In this document: positions 10,608-22,902 of the stretch, in pieces
Layout: every line of letters starts with the position of its first letter
Numbering within the stretch: position 1 is the first letter of the stretch
Source: Proteles cristata cristata
Lineage: Eukaryota > Chordata > Mammalia > Carnivora > Hyaenidae
Assembly: GCA_017311185.1 (NCBI GenBank)
Contig: JAESUZ010004792.1
Coordinates: 1,798,001 to 1,862,000, forward strand
Direction: 5' to 3'
Length of the DNA: 64,000 nt
Made by a program: the position numbers and the translations under genes
The notes under the pieces: generated by a model
Told to the model about the DNA's origin: nothing
Database searches by the model: none
The model's input: the letters and a program-made list of their open reading frames with translations, nothing else

Positions 10608-12552
10608 TCTTTTTTTTAGTGTTTGGAATTTATTTATTTATTCTTTTAATAAATAGTTTATTGTCAAGTTGGTTTCCATATAACACCCAGTGCTCATCCC
10701 CACAAGTGCCCTCCTCCATGCCCATCACCATCCCCCCCCACACCCATCAGTCCTCAGTTTGTTCTCAGCATTCAAGAGTCTCTCATGGTTTGCCTCTCTT
10801 CCTCTCCCCGACTATTTCCCCCCTTTTTCTCCCTCATGGTCCTCCGTCAAGTTCCTCCTAATCCTCCTGTATGTGCAAACATATGGTATTTGTCCTTCTC
10901 TGCCTGACTTATTTCGCTCAGCATAACACCCTCAAGTTCCGTCCATGTTGCTACACATGGTCAGATTTCATTCTTTCTCATTGCCATATAGTATTCCATT
11001 GTATAGGTAAACCACATCTTCTTGATCCATTCATCTGTTGGTGGACATTTAGGGTCTTTCCATGTTTTGGCTCTTGTGGAGAGTGCTGCTATGAACATTG
11101 GGGTACATGTGTTCCTATGCATCAGCACTCCTATATCTCTTGGGTAAATTCCTAGCAGTGCTATTGCTGGGTCATAGGGGAGTTCTATTGTTGTTTTTGA
11201 GGAACCTCCACACTGTTTTCCAGAGGGGCTGCACCAGTTTACATTCCCACCAACAGTGTAGGAGGGTGCCCATTTCTCCACATCCTCGCCAGCATCGAGA
11301 GTCCTCTGAGTTGTTCATATTCAGCACTCTGACTGGTGTGAGGTGGTATCTCAGTGTGGTTTTGATTTGTATTTCCCTGATGAGGAGGATGCTGAGCATC
11401 GTTTCATGTGTCTGTTGGCCATCTGGATGTCCTCTTTGGAGAAGTGTCTGTTCATATCTTCTGCCCATTTCTTCACTGGATTGTTTCTTTTTCAGGCGTG
11501 TAGTTTGGTGAGTTCCTTATAGATTTTGGATATTCACCCTTTATCTGATATGTCATTTGCAACTATCTTTTCCCATTCTGTCGGTTGCCTATTAGTTTTA
11601 TGGATTGTTTCCTTTGCCGTGCAGAAGCTTTTTATCTCGATGAGGTCCCAATCATTTATTTGTGCTCTTGATTCCCTTGCCTTTGGGGATGTGTCAAGTA
11701 AGAAATTGCTGTGGTGGAGGTCAAGGAGGTTGTTTCCTGCTTTCTCCTGTAGGGTTTTGATGGTTTCCTGTCTCACATTCAGGTCCTTTATCCATTTTGA
11801 GTTTATTTTTGTCTATGGTGTGAGAAAATGATCTAGTTTCATTCTTCTGCATGTTGCTGTCCGGTTCTCTCAGCACCATCTGTTAAAGAGACTGTCTTTT
11901 TTTCCATTGGATACTCTTTCCTGCTTTGACAAAGATTAATTGGCCATACATTTGTGGGTCCAATTCTGAGTCCTCAATTCTATTCCATTGGTCTATGTGT
12001 CTGTTTTTGTGCCAATACCACACTGTCTTGATGTTGACAGCTTTGTAATAGAGGCTAAAGTCTGGGATGGTGATACCTCCCGTTTTGGTTTTCTTCTTCA
12101 ATAGTACTTTGGCTATTCAGGGTCTTCTGTGTTTCCATACAAATTTTAGAATAGTTTGTTCTAGCTTTGAGAAGAATGCTGGTGCAATTTTGATTAGGAT
12201 TGCATTGAATGTGTAGATTGCTTTAGGTAGTAATGACATCTTAACTATATTTATTCTTCTGATCCATGAGCATGGAATGTTTTTCCATTTCTTTTGTCTT
12301 CTTCAATTTCCTTCATAAGTTTTCTATAGTTTTCATCATACAGATCTCTTATATCTTTGGTTAGGTTTATTCCTAAGTATTTTATGTTTTTTTGTGTAAT
12401 TGTGAATGGGATCAATTTTTTTATTTCTCTTTCTGTTGCTTCATTGTTGGTGTATACAAATGCAACTGGTTTCTGTATGTTGATTTTGTACCCTGCAACT
12501 TTGCTGAATTCTTGGATCAGTTCTAGTAAGCTTCTGAGGGAGTCTGCTGGGT
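10608..12552 (-). mobile_element. 5'-truncated L1 with 15-bp duplication
   Basis: Minus-strand L1 retaining the 3' UTR and the C-terminal ~550 codons of ORF2, truncated just downstream of the RT active-site region. Duplications TCAAGACTCTTTCTT (10593-10607) and TCAAGACCCTTTCTT (12553-12567) differ by one base. ORF2 survives as short open pieces (12556-12251, 12101-11883, 11776-11534, 11468-11172, 11281-10961) separated by frameshifts and stops. The tail region includes about 30 bp of extra A-rich sequence with TTTGGAATTTATT on the plus strand, possibly a short 3' extension. Confidence 0.9.
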
Positions 12553-12567
12553 TCAAGACCCTTTCTT

Positions 12568-13800
12568 ACACTATCCACAAAAACAAAATAGGTTGTTACT
12601 ATTTTGTTGAGAATTTTTGCATTTTTCTCTATAAGAGATAGTAGTCTCTAGTTTTTTTTTTTTCTCTCTTTCATAGGTCACATTTACTTGCTTCTTTGCA
12701 TGCTTAGTAATTTTTTATTGGATGCTGGTTATATTATATGTTACATTGTAAGTACCTGTATTTATTGTATTCCTTTAAAGAGAGGAATATATAATAGGGA
12801 ATAACTTTATTTCACATCACTTGTGGGTCAGTTTGATTTCTTCAAGACCTGGCCTTAAGCCTCCCTTTGACAGGTATACAGTAACCATTCTAGGGAAGGT
12901 TCAGTCCTACATCTCCTCCAACTTCTCCTCTGCATGCCAGTGTCCCACTGAAAGTTGAGTATTTATTGAAGACTCTTCACTGTGGCTGGTTGGGATTTGT
13001 TGTGGACTGTATTTTATACATTTAAACCTTAACCTACAATGTGATGGCATTTGGAGATGGAGTCTTTAGGGGATAACTAGGTCATGAAGGTAGAGTCCTC
13101 ATAATGTGTTTAGAGGTCTTATATGAATACACCTGGTAGTCTACCTTCCTCTCTCTCTGTCATGTGAGGATGCAGTAAGGAGATGGCTATTTGAAAACCA
13201 AGAAGTGTACCCTCACAAGATACCAGATCTCCTGGTGCCAATCTTGGATTTACTGGCTTCCAGAATTGTGAGAAATAAATATTTATTGTTTAAGCCACCT
13301 AGTCTATGGTAATTGTTATAGCAGTCCAAGCTGACTAAGACAGAATTGAACATCTCCCCTACTTGAACGTGAGCACCAGGGACTTTCAGCTTATAACTTC
13401 ATGATCATTTTCAGCCAGCTGTGGAGATTCATTCTAACTATTCACATCCTAGTACTCAACAAAGTCTCAAGGATGCTTTATGCTGATTTCTGGAGCTCTT
13501 TATCTATGTAGTTCTGAATGACTATACCTCTCTAAGCTCTCAGCTCTGTCTTCTCAGTTCAGTAGGGCCAGCAGCCTCTGTTTTATTTCCCCTCCCTCAA
13601 TGAAATTTGAAATTCTCTCCTTATGGAAGTGCAGCACAATCATAGGCTCTAAACTCTCAGGTATCACCAGTTCTACAGTAGTTGTTATTCAGTGTCTCAA
13701 AACAGTTGTTTCATATATTTGGTCTGCTTGTTTATGGCAGAAAGTTAAATTTGTTTCTCTTTACTCCATCATTGTCAAAGCAAGATTTTGATCATGTTGT
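12568..13800 (-). repeat. Ancient L1M-like sequence split by an LTR
   Basis: GTTGAGAATTTTTGCATTTT and the TTATTGGATGCTGGTTATAT block resemble old reverse-oriented L1 sequence. It is interrupted by the LTR at 12998-13342. Assignment of the right half (to 13800) is weak. Confidence 0.35.
12998..13342 (+). mobile_element. MLT1/MST-type (ERVL-MaLR) solo LTR
   Basis: Starts TGTTGTGGACTG and ends CTGACTAAGACA. Internal landmarks are GGCATTTGGAGATGGAGTCT, CATGTGAGGATGCAGTAAGG, the AATAAATATTTATTGTTTAA polyadenylation region and GCCACCTAGTCTATGG. Flanking 5-mers GGATT (12993-12997) and GAATT (13343-13347) match at four of five bases. No internal proviral sequence is present. Confidence 0.85.
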
Positions 13801-15394
13801 TTTGTTTTTTAAAAAATGTACTCCTTGTCAAAAATAATAAAGAAGATGCCTTGGAAGGTAAAATGGAAATTTCTGAGCACCCCTGGAGAGGAAACCTCTA
13901 TATTCAGGTCTTGAAGCATTGTTAAGAATGGGGGAAGATTTGATAGTTAAACAATTCCAATACTGAAATTGTCTCTGGTTTTTCCTTGGGAAAATGGCAA
14001 TAGATTACATTACATAAGGGATTAATGTAGCAGAAGACAGTGACAAAGACAGAGGCTTAAATATGTTCACAAAGCATATGAGTTTCCTTATTCTCTTATT
14101 GGTAGCATGCTCCATTAATATTAATTGAATGTACGGCTGAATAAGCAAATGATTGAATTAATACATGTATTATGAGCTTAAACTCTATAATAAAGAGATC
14201 TTTGTACTTTAGAAAATTACAGATCCTACTAATTACAGATGGTTTAGTATCTAAGTTGCATTATTAATGATACTCTAAATAATTTATTTTGTCCATCCCT
14301 ATCATCTTATAAATAGAAAGGTTAAGTGACTTGCTCAGGGCCACATACTAATTAGTGAAAAACCAGGACTTACCCTCGAGTCTCCTGACACCCATTTTAG
14401 TGCTCTTTCCAGTACATCACTTTTAAAGGACTCCTAGATCACAGCCAATACTTAGAGTCTCAGGGGAGAGCATAGGCTGGAGATCAATATGTCACAGACT
14501 CAGGGTCTGATCTATCCCTCTTAAGGTGCTGTCACTGTTCCATGAAAAATATTTCTCTTCTTGCCACTCCTCATCCCCTGATGAAGTCAAATCATCCTTG
14601 TAGAGAAAGGTCCTTTGTGATAGTTCTTTCTATTTTCCATATGTCTTTTCCCTGCCTCTGCATCTTTATTTCTACTTTTGTAATACAGATTTATAATCTT
14701 TTGTAGACTTTAAATAGGAAAAATGAGTGTCATTGCTGCTAAATCTCACTCTTCTCCTGTTCCTTTAGACCCTACATGCAAGGGCAGTAATGCTCTGAAC
14801 TGTGATACAATATATCCCAGTGGGTGGGGTCTAATAATTTGTACATTAAATAGGTCTGTAGATGAGACAAAATTTATCTTACTCAGGAAGTTGGGCAACT
14901 AAAATCTGATGTCCATCTAACATGTTTTCTCTTAGAGGCATCTTGACTCCTGTTTTCATTTAGCCTGTGTCACCAAATAAGAAATATTTAACTAGATAGC
15001 TAGATCTAAAATTAAAAGTAAAACTCTGAAAGAGATTCCTGAAATGAAATTTCCTTAGTAATTGTTTTAGGATTATGCCTTACTTTTAGTTAACACATTA
15101 GCTATTGCTCTGTTGTCACTTAACACTCAGGATTAGAGGGAATAGAAACAAGGAAGGGAATAAGGGTGGATTGAATGTAACCAAATGGGATTATCATATT
15201 GGAGGACCGGGCAAGAGGTAAAGAATTGTGGCAATTTTAGAAGACCCCTAAGGCACAGCTTGCCTTCTCATCATTTATCCTTCTGCTGGGAACCTGCCTT
15301 GGCCTACAAATGTTTACCTAGGCAACCTAGTTTGTGCCTTGCAGCAGTGTTGGGTTCAAGTCCCATGCCTGACTGAGTCTTATCCTGGACAGTT
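13801..15394. other. Unassigned non-coding sequence (contains one MIR)
   Basis: Apart from the MIR at 14290-14425 nothing is recognised. Open frames are short and without family resemblance. Confidence 0.35.
14290..14425 (-). repeat. MIR SINE remnant
   Basis: GGTTAAGTGACTTGCTCAGG followed by GCCACATACTAATTAGTG and AGTCTCCTGACACC is the reverse complement of the MIR core. Confidence 0.8.
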
Positions 15395-15410
15395 TCTTAT
15401 TCACTTTTTA

Positions 15411-15641
15411 TTTTATTTTTTTAAATATTTTAAAAATATTTATTTATTTTTGAAGGAGAGAGATACAGACCATGAACAGGGAGGGGCAGGGAGAGAGAGA
15501 GGAAGACACAGAAACGAAAGCAGGCTCCAGGTTCCGAGCTGTCAGCATAGAGCCCAACATGAGGGCTCAATCTTACAAACTGCTAGATCATGACCTGAGC
15601 TGAAGTTGGACACTTAACGGACTCAGCCTCCCAAGTGCCCC
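15411..15641 (-). mobile_element. Carnivore SINE with 16-bp duplication
   Basis: Reverse-oriented full SINE: T-rich tail, GAGGGGCAGGGAGAGAGAGA body, CTCAGCCTCCCAAGTGCCCC head. Duplications TCTTATTCACTTTTTA (15395-15410) and TCTTAATCACTTTTTA (15642-15657) differ by one base. Confidence 0.92.
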
Positions 15642-15657
15642 TCTTAATCACTTTTTA

Positions 15658-16965
15658 AAATCTTTCTGGAAGAACCCAGATTCGCCAGGATATCCTGTTG
15701 CACAATTTAATAAACTTTCCTCTCTGAAAGCTTGCATTTGTTTGTTTAATATTATCCACTCCCCCACACTTTCCCCCTCATCCCCCGCCCCGAAGCTAAC
15801 TTTGTTTATTTCTTCTGCAAATGGCTATTGGCACAGCTCTGGGAATATATTTAACCTCTCTGTGCTCACAATAGGTTTCAAAGTCAACATGCTAGGGTTT
15901 GTATTCTTTGTTTACCTCATATATCTGTTAGTTGTACTATAGCCAGCAGGGTACAATAAAATATGGAGTTGATATACTACACTCAATAGTAAGCAATGCC
16001 AGAAGAGACTCAACAGCAGAGTGCCATTGTACAATCTAACACAATGTAATTGTACTTTTCCTGATGTGAGGGTGGGCAGGTGGGCTGCACAGGGTTCCCC
16101 AGAACGGAGGTGTATTTGCCTGTCAAATGTTTGGACCCTCCACACTTACTCTCCAGTACTCAGTCCACTGCTTTGTGTGCTAGGAATTGCCTGAATGTGT
16201 TGGCTGGGTCCATCTGCTCTCCAGTTCGATACCTTGAAGCTTCTCCTATGTGCCCTGCCTTGTGCTCTAGCTGCCAGTGGGATCCACCAATGGAAAGAGT
16301 GGTCAACAAAAGAAAGGGGAAGAGGAGAGTGAGGCCAAGGTGTAGATTCTTTTCACCCTTCCTATAGGCTACTGGGTGCCTGGCTGCTTGCTTTCCTCTA
16401 TAAAGGCATAGCTCTTGTTAGGTGATTCTTTCCCACAGCTTCTCTCCCTAGGTTTCAGTCCTGTTTCAACTACTTCCTCCTCAGGCTTGGGGCAGGCAGA
16501 GTGGGGGTGGGGAACCCTGTTGTTGGCTAGCATTGAAGAGTTTGTTTTATTTCAGTGTTTTCTCTACCTACACTCTGTTCTCCCTCAAATGACCACTGTG
16601 AGAGTTCCTGAATCTACTTTCTATTTGAAGCAATTGGTGCCTTACAAAAATTTGACCTTTGTTGGTGAATGAGTAGCTTAGCAGAAGACCACTGTGACTC
16701 TGTGGGCTTTCTGGGTTACTGCTGAGATAGAGAAAGGAGAGAGTTCACAGTACAAGTCCCAAAAACAGGGAACACTTTGTATCGCCCTCTTTCTTTTCCC
16801 TTCTTCCAACCATCTAAAGTGAAATTTAGAGGAATTATAATCAGGAACTGGTCCTTCAAGGTTTGCCTGAGAATATGGAGGATGAGGGGGAGGAAGGCTC
16901 TCCTTTGGCAATTAGAGGTTTTGTGGACATGGTGGGATTTAGTCCTTCTTTGAGGCTCCAACTGA
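15658..16965. other. Unassigned non-coding sequence
   Basis: No gene or repeat family recognised. Open frames at 16080-16367 (+) and 16415-16672 (+) lack recognisable domains and exon context. Confidence 0.35.
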
Positions 16966-16969
16966 AGAA

Positions 16970-17212
16970 ATTGTGGCAGTGAAGAATATGGCTCTATAGT
17001 CAGACCCTCTGATTCAAATTTCAGCTCCTCTACTTATGCTGCAAGTTCTTGGAACAAGTTACTTAACTCCTTTGTGTCTCACTCGCATCATCTATAAGAT
17101 AGGCATAGTTCTATTCTCTACTTCATAAGACTGAGGATAAGTGAGCTAATGAAGTAAAGTGTTTAGAACAATCTTAAGCATACAATAAATGCTCAATAAA
17201 TGCTAGCGAACC
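16970..17212 (+). repeat. MIR SINE, nearly full length
   Basis: Landmarks occur in MIR order: TCAAATTTCAGCTCCTCTAC, CAAGTTACTTAACTCCTTTG, GGATAAGTGAGCTAATGAAG, GTGTTTAGAACAATCTTAAG and the terminal AATAAATGCTCAATAAATGC. Old but well preserved. Confidence 0.88.
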
Positions 17213-17271
17213 CCCTTCTCATCCTCTTCCTCTTCCTCCGCTTCCTCTGCTTCCTCCTCCTTCTTCTTTTA
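17213..17271. repeat. Pyrimidine-rich (TTCCTC)n tract
   Basis: Imperfect TTCCTC/CTTCCT repeats, almost pure pyrimidine on the plus strand, immediately after the MIR tail. Confidence 0.75.
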
Positions 17272-17719
17272 CCCAACTAGCTGTCTCCAGGAGATACCAG
17301 CCTATTGAAGACCCTAAGGTTTGGTAAGGGCTCTACATTGGGTAGCTGATGGTTTCCAACTGTACAAGTCACAGTCCTGAGTTTCTCTCCATCTTTTATG
17401 TCACTGTCAGGAGAGAAGTTTCATTTTTCTCAGACTTCCATTTTACTGAAAGCTCCTTCCTCGAAAGGGCAAAACTGGATGCGGTGATGGAAAGGAGATA
17501 TGAGTTCTCTACATACTTTACACACAGAAATAACTATCTTGGTGTTCAAGAACACTTCTGTTTTTGTACTGTGCCACCTGCTTTTTTTTTTTTTATAGGT
17601 TCACAGGAAACCTTGCTTAGAGATCGTAATATTTGCTTGAAAGTCCACATACTTCATTCAATAGCCAAATAGGGAAAACAAAGCAAAACACCTTTTGATC
17701 CTAATGTGCCTTAAGCTTC

Positions 17720-17990
17720 TGAAGCAAGTTCTATCCACTCTGCACCTGTTTACTCTGCCCAAGAATTCACATGTCATTCAAATCCTGCTGACAGGCACTT
17801 TCCCAAGGAGTTTCCAAAGGCTCCATCACTGATCTCCCTGCCACTCTTTCCTCTCACGTCACCTGGCTCTTCTTCCTACTGAATTTTAAATTCCATGTTT
17901 GTTTAGTGTTTTCTTTCTCCAGTAGAATATAATCTCCAAGAAAACAGAGAATTTTCCTGCTTGTTCCCCATGTATCGGGAGGCATTGGAG
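17720..17990 (+). repeat. L2-like LINE 3' end
   Basis: The stretch AGAATATAATCTCCAAGAAA with following CAGAGAATTTTCCTGCTTG resembles the L2 3' end (tagaatgtaagctcc type). Diverged; limits are approximate. Confidence 0.45.
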
Positions 17991-18316
17991 CCTACCTACT
18001 GCCCCCTGCTTCCGCTCTGCTCTGTGCTGTGGGAGGTTGAACCATGGAGACTACAAACCTTCAGCCTCAGTCAGCTCCAAGAGGAGCTCTGGAAGACTAG
18101 AGGGTCTTGGTTCTCCTGGGTCCTGGCAGTACCCTTTTGAGCTTATTGGTCTTCTATCTCTCCCACAAGCAACAGTGCTAGCCTGTGGATATTGCACTAT
18201 CCCTTGTTCATTTCCCTAACCCCACCTACATATATCTTCTTTATTAATCTCCTCATATTACTCCACAAATTGCTCATCTGTTTTATGCCTGAAACTGGAC
18301 TGATCTTGACAACTGG

Positions 18317-18523
18317 TTTTTTTAATGTTTATTTATTTTGAGAGACAGAGTGCGAGTGGGGGGAGGGGGATAGAGAGAGAGGGAGACACAGAATACTCTG
18401 AAGCTGGCTTCAGGCTCTAAACTGTTAGCACAGTGCCTGATGCAAGGCTCAAAATCAGACCCTGATATCATGACCTGAGCTGAAAGTTGGGTGCTTAACC
18501 AACTGAGCCACCCAGGTGTCCCA
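18317..18523 (-). mobile_element. Carnivore SINE
   Basis: Reverse-oriented SINE from TTTTTTTAATGTTTATTTAT to the head AACTGAGCCACCCAGGTGTC. Flanks CAACTGGTTTT (left) and CCAACTGTTTTTG (right) are compatible with a diverged target duplication. Confidence 0.9.
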
Positions 18524-20319
18524 CCAACTGTTTTTGACATATATAAGGGGTTCAAAAATATTGATCAAATGTTTCTAAATAATTGGAAGCTAGGGAGAAC
18601 AAATATACTTGTTCCATGACTCCAATGGGGAATACTTCCTAAAATGGAAAGAGATTACCATAGTATCTACCAACATATAGATAGATAGACCGTGTCCCTA
18701 AACTATTTCAGAATTTAGAAGAAAAGTGGTTTCTAACTAATTATGTTTCTAATCAACTGGAGCAGAGAATATATTTATAGATTGAACTTTTCAAATCTCT
18801 GAACCAGCCCTTTTTAGTGTTTTTGCTGCTACTTTTCTCATTCTTGTTCTATCTTCTCTGATCTCTAAAATCTCCAACACAGATGTCATCAAAGCCCTCA
18901 AGGAGTTGGATTAATACCTATTTTTTACCATTAGCTTAACTCTTACATTATCTGGGAGGCCACAGAATGAAGCATTCTTACACATCCTGAGTTTATGTGA
19001 TGTTGCCTTGTTCTTGATTAACAGCTAACCGAGTTGTCTCAGAAAATATGCTAGTTCCTACCCTGCAACGAGTTTTGGATTTACAAGGCACAGTGTCTAG
19101 AATCTCTAATAAGTAACTTTTCAAGCTAGCATCCCCAGGCCCTCTGTAGGTGAGGGAGGTTAGACATTTTAAAGGAGGAAGTGTCTACTGCAGATAGAAA
19201 GCATCTTCCTCTCCACCTCACCTGGGTTGTGCCAAATTCTAAAACTTTGAGGGAATGAAAGTAGACCCTCCTGAAAGAATTATGTGAAAATGTGACAACA
19301 GTTCTAGGTTAGGTTTTGAATCTCCTTGAAACCATCCATACAAACATACAGGATAGTAAAACCAGAAATGTAAGACAAAATATGCAACAAAATAACTGTC
19401 AAGTCATCCCTTAGAACCATAAAATGTGTTCTGGAAGAAAAAGCCTCAACTGTTCTAAGTTCTCAGTATTGTTTGGGATGAATGAGAGGAAAGAAAGAGA
19501 ATGTCTGATGGACCTAAAAGAAGAACCATAAGCAGCCAACAGGTGAACCTGGTAAACACAGTAGGGCAATTTGAAAAGAGTAGTCAGAATTCGGATGGAT
19601 TTGGCCCGCTTTAGTTCACCGGGGAATGCAGGGGGTCTTCTGTAATGTTTTAAGGGCTTGAGTAACCTAAGCCTCACCAACTGTAAAACTAACCAGGTGA
19701 AGATCCGTTCTGAGATAAAGCCCCACATTGAGGATATAACATGCTGGGAAGAGAAGCTAGACCAAGCAGGACAGGGACAATGGGGCAAAGAAATGTTTTA
19801 TCTGAACATAAAAGTGGGGAGGGAAAAGAGCTTGGTGATCACAAAAAGTACTAAGCCATGTTTTTGCCCATTTTACTAAAGCAGCAACAGGGAAAAAACC
19901 TCTGTAGATGCAACACTGAAAAAGCCCCCCCACCCCCTTCTAAAGGTCTATGAAAGCAAGTTTCACATAAAAATGAAAAACAGAAAAGGATGATAGTTGA
20001 ATCCCATATAATGTTTTTATAAGACAAATGTGAGAAACAAAGTAACATCATTATAATCAAAGAAAGAACATCAGAAAGACATGCTCATAAAATAGGTGAA
20101 AACTGTAACTTAATATTTCAAAAGAAGTTGCAAATACTTAATGAAATAATCTAAGATGAATAATCAGCATAAAAAATTAGAAAGTCTCAGAAAAGAAGCA
20201 ATGTAACTGAAGAAAGAAGTAGATTAATTTTAAAATGAAGACTGAACTAGAAGGAGACTTAGAGGCTAAAAAGGAGAAACTCATATTAACCTTTAATTCA
20301 CTCAACAAGCAAAAGTAAC
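18524..20319. other. Unassigned non-coding sequence
   Basis: No recognised gene. The 125-residue minus-strand frame at 19788-19411 has no visible domain, and overlapping frames on the other strand argue against coding. Confidence 0.35.
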
Positions 20320-20610
20320 TTCCAAGGTTGCATATTGAAGTGTGAAAAGTAAAATAATAAAACTTCTAGTGTGCAATGTAGAATCTTTATGAAGGCAGGT
20401 GGGAAGGCATGAAACATGGAGCAAAAGCCTGATAAGTTGGGCTGCATTAAAATGAAGACTTTCTGTTCATTTAGAGAGACCATAAGGAGAGTGAAAATAC
20501 AGGCCAGGCTATAGGAGGTGATATTAACACTACTTGCATTTTGCAAAAGGCCTTTATCCAGAGTACACAAAGAACTTTTCAAATATATAGAATAGAAAAA
20601 AGGGCAAAGT
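20320..20610 (+). repeat. Ancient L1M ORF2 fragment
   Basis: GGGCTGCATTAAAATGAAGA, CTTTCTGTTCATTTAG and CTTTATCCAGAGTACACAAA correspond to the ORF2 region encoding the LIKIKxFC and GLxSxIYKEL segments seen intact at about 37.4-37.6 kb. Heavily mutated. The next SINE truncates it. Confidence 0.6.
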
Positions 20611-20830
20611 GGGGCGCCTGGGTGGTTTAGTCGGTTAAGCGTCCGACTTTCGCTTAGGTCATGATCTCGCGGTTTGTGGGTTCGAGCCCCGCGTCGGGCT
20701 CTGTGCTGACTGCCAGCTCAGAGCCTGGAGCCTGTTTCAGTCTGTGACTCCCTCTCTCTCTGACCCTCCCCTGCTCACGCTGTCTCTCTCTCTCTCTCCT
20801 AGAAATAAATAAAAAAACATTAAAAATTTT
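20611..20830 (+). mobile_element. Carnivore SINE, young subgroup
   Basis: Complete head GGGGCGCCTGGGTGGTTTAG, B box GGTTCGAGCCCC, then CTGACTGCCAGCTCAGAGCC, TTTCAGTCTGTGACTCCCTC and CTCCTAGAAATAAATAAA. These match the copies at 2.1, 47.7 and 53.4 kb closely. I see no clear duplication on the right flank. Confidence 0.92.
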
Positions 20831-20965
20831 ATGTAAAAATCATGAATATTAAAATATATCTTGACACCTCTGTGAAACTTATATAATCATATACCATATT
20901 ATGGACAAAGTATATAGCATAGTATACCAGATAGAATGGATTCATGAAAAATGTTTTTTCTGCTG

Positions 20966-21172
20966 GGGTGCCTGTGTGGCTCAGTCAGTTAAGTGTCCAA
21001 TTTCAGCTCAGGTCATGATCTTGCAGTTTGTGGGTTCGAGCTCTGCTTTGGCCTCTTTGCTGACAGCTCGGACCCTGGAGACTGCTTCAGATTCTTTGTC
21101 TCTCTCTGTCTTTGCCCCTCTGCTCACTGATGCTCTGTCTCTCGAAAATGAATAAAAATTAAAAAAAATTTT
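20966..21172 (+). mobile_element. Carnivore SINE with 16-bp duplication
   Basis: Head GGGTGCCTGTGTGGCTCAGT through tail GAATAAAAATTAAAAAAAAT. Duplications AATGTTTTTTCTGCTG (20950-20965) and AATGTTTTTACTGCTG (21173-21188) differ by one base. Older than the copy at 20611. Confidence 0.92.
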
Positions 21173-21188
21173 AATGTTTTTACTGCTG

Positions 21189-21945
21189 ATTTGCTTTTGT
21201 TTTGTTTTTACATGCACAATTGCACTTATGTATTTAAAAATGTATTCTTACTCGTACTTTGATTATCTACAGCTCGATGTAGACTAACAAATGAGTACTG
21301 CCATTAAAAAAAACAAAACAACCCAAACAACTCCATTAGGATTCTATTATAAGTCCTCATTAGACTTTAAGCATATATTAGACAGGTACCCATTAAGAAA
21401 GGTTTTAGATGGAAATTTCAAGGTGTTTATTGATCCCTCAGGGGCAATTGTGGTTCATTTCCTTTTGTAGTTTCTTTAAAGCTTTGACTGGCTTTAAGAA
21501 AGAGGCAACCATTGATGTAAGTTGAGTCCCTGATCTAATTGTTTAAATGTATAAAATATATTAGTGAATATGTTCACAAAGAGATTTACCTGCACAGACT
21601 TTATAAAGCTTCTTTCTAAGATTTATAAATTTCCTTTAGTTGGTGGAATATTTTTTCAAGATTGTGGAATAGATTCTAATTTAGAGATGGCCACCAGATC
21701 ATACAATAATAGAAGCTTTAAGTGACCTTGCAAACTGGCACTCCACCACAGACTGAGTACATTTGTATAATGGAATAGTATATACAGCTTTAAGTTGGAG
21801 ATGTCAGCTCAGTGTGGACATTGCATTTAGGTGGGTTCCGGAATTCATAGGTAATTTCCCAAGTCCCCTCTCATATGTAGGATAAACAAGTTACAAATAT
21901 TCAGTAATCACAAAGCTTGCAATGCCCTTTTATAAAGTCAAGTCT
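21189..21945. other. Unassigned non-coding sequence
   Basis: A/T-rich sequence; nothing recognised. Confidence 0.35.
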
Positions 21946-22075
21946 TTGCCAGGTGCTGGGGATACCAAAACGAACACATCTGTCCTCAAAATGAATTAAT
22001 AATCCTGCAGGGGAGACATACAAGCAAACTATGCTAGTAGAGTTTCACAGAGTGAAGGCTACCGCTGTGCTATGT
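21946..22075 (-). repeat. L2-like LINE remnant
   Basis: GCCAGGTGCTGGGGATACCA followed by CAGGGGAGACATACAAGC resembles the reversed L2 3' region (ggcgctggggatacag type). Confidence 0.55.
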
Positions 22076-22319
22076 ACAGTTAGTCGCTGACTGTTTGACA
22101 TCCCTCATCATATCAACAGCACAAAATTCTCTACCTTTTATTAGGGTGGGGATGGAGGAATGGCATCCTGAATCTGACACATCCCTGGCAACTTGGACAC
22201 TGGTCAGCCTGAATCACAGACCATATGTTGCTCTCTCAGAGACGACTCAAGTGGACATTATACAAAGTCAACGCAACAAACTTGTCTTGAGTATTATGTA
22301 GGATCTATGTGAGATAAGG

Positions 22320-22324
<5 letters not shown>

Positions 22325-22353
<29 letters not shown>
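22325..22353. repeat. (TG)n microsatellite
   Basis: About 14 uninterrupted TG units. Confidence 0.95.
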
Positions 22354-22355
<2 letters not shown>

Positions 22356-22693
22356 AACAAAACTGCATATTAATTCTAAAACTTTTTACATGAATTCTGC
22401 TCCTATGTTCACGATCATGTTGCTTTGAGGTAAATTTTATTTCCCTCTTTCCAATAGTCATGTATTTTATTTGTTTTTCCTGTCTTAGACACTGGTACAA
22501 TATTAAATAGCAGCAAAATTGGCATATTTTTCTTGTTCTTTCAATGATTCTCTATAAACATATTTGTTTGGGGGTTATGTCTACAAAAATGGCAAGTTCA
22601 TATGAGTCAACATTAGAGATACAATTTATAAGATTAAAAATGTTTCTATTTTAAGATAGTTTTCATCATAACTAAAACTCATCAAAAGCTTGT

Positions 22694-22902
22694 TTAAAAT
22701 TTTTGCTTCTGATTTATTTTTGAGAGGGAGAGAGAGACAGTTGGGGAGGAGAAGAGTGAGAGGGAGACACAGAATCCAAAGCAGGCACCAAGCTCTGAGC
22801 TGTCAGCACAGGGTCCAAAGCAGGGCTCAAACTCACAAACCATAAAATCATGACCTGAGCCAAAGTCAGAGGCTTAACTGACTGAGCCACCCGGGCGTCC
22901 CC
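22694..22902 (-). mobile_element. Carnivore SINE
   Basis: Reverse-oriented SINE: GATTTATTTTTGAGAGGGAG, CAAGCTCTGAGCTGTCAGCA and head GACTGAGCCACCCGGGCGTC. The tail lacks a clean T tract and I see no target duplication, so it is an older copy. Confidence 0.88.

Noticed and set aside
20611..20700. tRNA-like A and B boxes as real tRNA genes
   Set aside because: They belong to SINE heads; there is no complete tRNA cloverleaf and the unit recurs about sixteen times with SINE bodies and tails.
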